From the NCBI GenBank assembly GCA_003557565.1, contig PWOG01000141.1, forward strand, positions 1 to 6,089: DNA of 6,089 bases. The letters are read 5' to 3'. Made by a program: the position numbers and the translations under genes. The DNA is from Desulfobulbaceae bacterium (GTDB taxonomy: Bacteria; Desulfobacterota; Desulfobulbia; Desulfobulbales; Desulfurivibrionaceae). Under the pieces are notes generated by a model. The model was given only the letters and a program-made list of their open reading frames with translations. It did not search any database and was not told where the DNA came from. This document shows positions 4,893 to 6,089 of this stretch, in pieces. How positions within the stretch are numbered: the first letter of the stretch is position 1; the number at the start of each line of letters is the position of its first letter.

Positions 4893-6089
4893 AGAACTGT
4901 GGGTGCTGTTGATCGAGGATTCCGATGACGACGCCGCCCTGATCATCCGTACGCTTCAAAAAGGGGGCTACACACCGCAACACCTGCGGGTGGACACCGC
5001 CGAGGCGCTGAAGCTTGCCCTGACCCGGCAGTCATGGGACCTGATCCTTTCCGACTATGCCATGCCGGGCTTCAACGGGCTTGAGGCCCTGGAAATCGTC
5101 CGCTCAGCCCAGCCCGAGGTGCCCTTTATCCTGGTTTCCGGAGCCGTGGGCGAGGAGACAGCCACCACGATCATGCGCCAGGGAGCCCGGGATTACGTCA
5201 TGAAAGACAAGCTGGCCCGGCTGGTTCCAGCCATCCAGCGCGAACTGGCGGAGGTGGAAGAACGCCGGCGCCGGCAGAAACGGGAAAAGCTGCTGCAATC
5301 CCAACTCAACCATGCCCAGAAGATGGAAGCCATCGGCACCCTGGCCGGCGGCGTAGCCCATGATTTCAATAATATTCTCACCGTAATCAAGGGTTATGCC
5401 GAACTTGGGGTATTGCGGATCCCCGAAGGTCAACCGGGTCATGAAGAACTGACCGGAATTCTGGAAGCAGCCCAGCGCTCCAATGACTTGACCCGGCAAT
5501 TACTCGCCTTTGCTCGCAAACAAACGGCAGCACCCCAGGTGCTTGATCTCAACGAAACGGTAACCGACATGCTGAAAATGCTCCAGCGGCTGATCGGCGA
5601 TGAAATAGAATTCAACTGGCAACCCGCCGCCGAACTCTGGCCGGTGTTGATCGACCCGGGCCAGTTCAACCAGGTACTGACCAATCTCTGTGTCAACGCC
5701 CGCGACGCCATCACCGGCGATGGCCGGATCAGCATCAAAACCAGCAATATCGTGCTGGATGAAAACTATTGCGCCACCCATCCCGACTGCCGGCCCGGCG
5801 AATATGTCCAGTTGAGCGTCAGTGACAACGGAGCCGGCATGGACCGGGAAACCCAGACCCAAATTTTCGAGCCATTCTTCACCACCAAGGGAAGCGGCGA
5901 AGGCACCGGTCTGGGGCTGGCCACGGCATACGGGATCATCAAGCAAAATTTCGGCTTTATCAATTTCTACAGTGAACCGGGGCAGGGCTCCACTTTCCGG
6001 ATCTATCTGCCCCGGCACCGGGCCGAACAGCAACAGCAAACGGCCCCGGAAGAACCCCCGCCCGCATATACCGGGGCCGTTTGCTGTTG
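4885..6089 (+). CDS. Receiver-histidine kinase hybrid, C-terminus cut by window end
   Basis: 401 codons are visible and the frame is still open at the edge. The start ATG 4885 overlaps the previous stop by 8 bases and AGGG at 4875-4878 lies six bases upstream. An N-terminal receiver covers about residues 5-118: E11-D12, phosphoacceptor D57 in LILSDYAMPG, S85 and K107 in YVMKD. A coiled-coil linker (118-145, EEVRR-rich) leads to the kinase: H-box TLAGGVAHDFNNILTVIKGY (152-171, H159), N-box NLCVNARDA (267-275), G1 DNGAGMD (314-320), F-box FEPFFTTKG (328-336) and G2 EGTGLGLAT (339-347). No membrane segment is present, so it is a soluble kinase. In related proteins a second receiver often follows this kinase type, and the Pro-rich tail (389-394) fits a linker to one. 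The last about six residues (YTGAVCC) come from a perfect inverted repeat and may be an artefact. It may be phosphorylated on D57 by the upstream membrane kinase and then signal through its own kinase core. Confidence 0.9.
   Translation, partial: MSEELWVLLIEDSDDDAALIIRTLQKGGYTPQHLRVDTAEALKLALTRQSWDLILSDYAMPGFNGLEALEIVRSAQPEVPFILVSGAVGEETATTIMRQGARDYVMKDKLARLVPAIQRELAEVEERRRRQKREKLLQSQLNHAQKMEAIGTLAGGVAHDFNNILTVIKGYAELGVLRIPEGQPGHEELTGILEAAQRSNDLTRQLLAFARKQTAAPQVLDLNETVTDMLKMLQRLIGDEIEFNWQPAAELWPVLIDPGQFNQVLTNLCVNARDAITGDGRISIKTSNIVLDENYCATHPDCRPGEYVQLSVSDNGAGMDRETQTQIFEPFFTTKGSGEGTGLGLATAYGIIKQNFGFINFYSEPGQGSTFRIYLPRHRAEQQQQTAPEEPPPAYTGAVCC
6031..6089. repeat. Perfect 19-bp inverted repeat ending at the window edge
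   Basis: Positions 6031-6049 (CAACAGCAAACGGCCCCGG) are the exact reverse complement of 6071-6089, with a 21-base loop. It lies in the kinase reading frame, beyond the last conserved kinase segment (IYLPR). The match may continue beyond the window, which cannot be seen. It has the form of a fold-back chimera at the end of an assembled contig, although a real hairpin is not excluded. Confidence 0.85.

Overview
The window is GC-rich and bacterial. The dense set of two-component genes, and the particular mix of a PhnD-type binding protein, a histidine kinase, an Rcp1-type response regulator and a receiver-kinase, suggest a Gram-negative environmental bacterium. The overall look is that of a Desulfobacterota (deltaproteobacterial) genome, perhaps Desulfobulbales. 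That placement is an impression from protein style, not a search result.

Layout. Positions 1-262 are non-coding or hold only edge fragments. They carry a perfect 18-bp inverted repeat and one copy of an imperfect repeat of about 110 bp. Positions 263-1951 encode a 562-residue protein that I read as a diverged two-domain HIT/GalT-like (galactose-1-phosphate uridylyltransferase / Ap4A phosphorylase fold) protein with an altered HxHxQ motif. Positions 1952-2231 are intergenic. They hold a second, oppositely oriented copy of the same repeat, then an AT-rich stretch of short palindromes that probably contains the promoter/operator of the next operon.

Positions 2232-6089 form one tightly packed signalling operon: a secreted PhnD-family solute-binding protein; a two-TM sensor histidine kinase; a single-domain Rcp1-like response regulator; and an N-terminal receiver fused to a histidine kinase, cut by the window end. 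The three gene junctions overlap by 8, 4 and 8 bases, so translation is probably coupled. No ABC permease or ATPase and no DNA-binding output domain is visible. The simplest model is that the PhnD protein senses a ligand in the periplasm and signals through the membrane kinase to the receiver proteins.

Two structural points deserve attention. First, the HIT/GalT-like gene lies between inverted copies of the ~110-bp repeat, so it may be a small cassette or sit between dispersed intergenic repeats. Second, the last 19 bases are the exact reverse complement of positions 6031-6049, inside the kinase reading frame. This looks like a fold-back chimera at a contig end, so the last few residues of the kinase should not be trusted.
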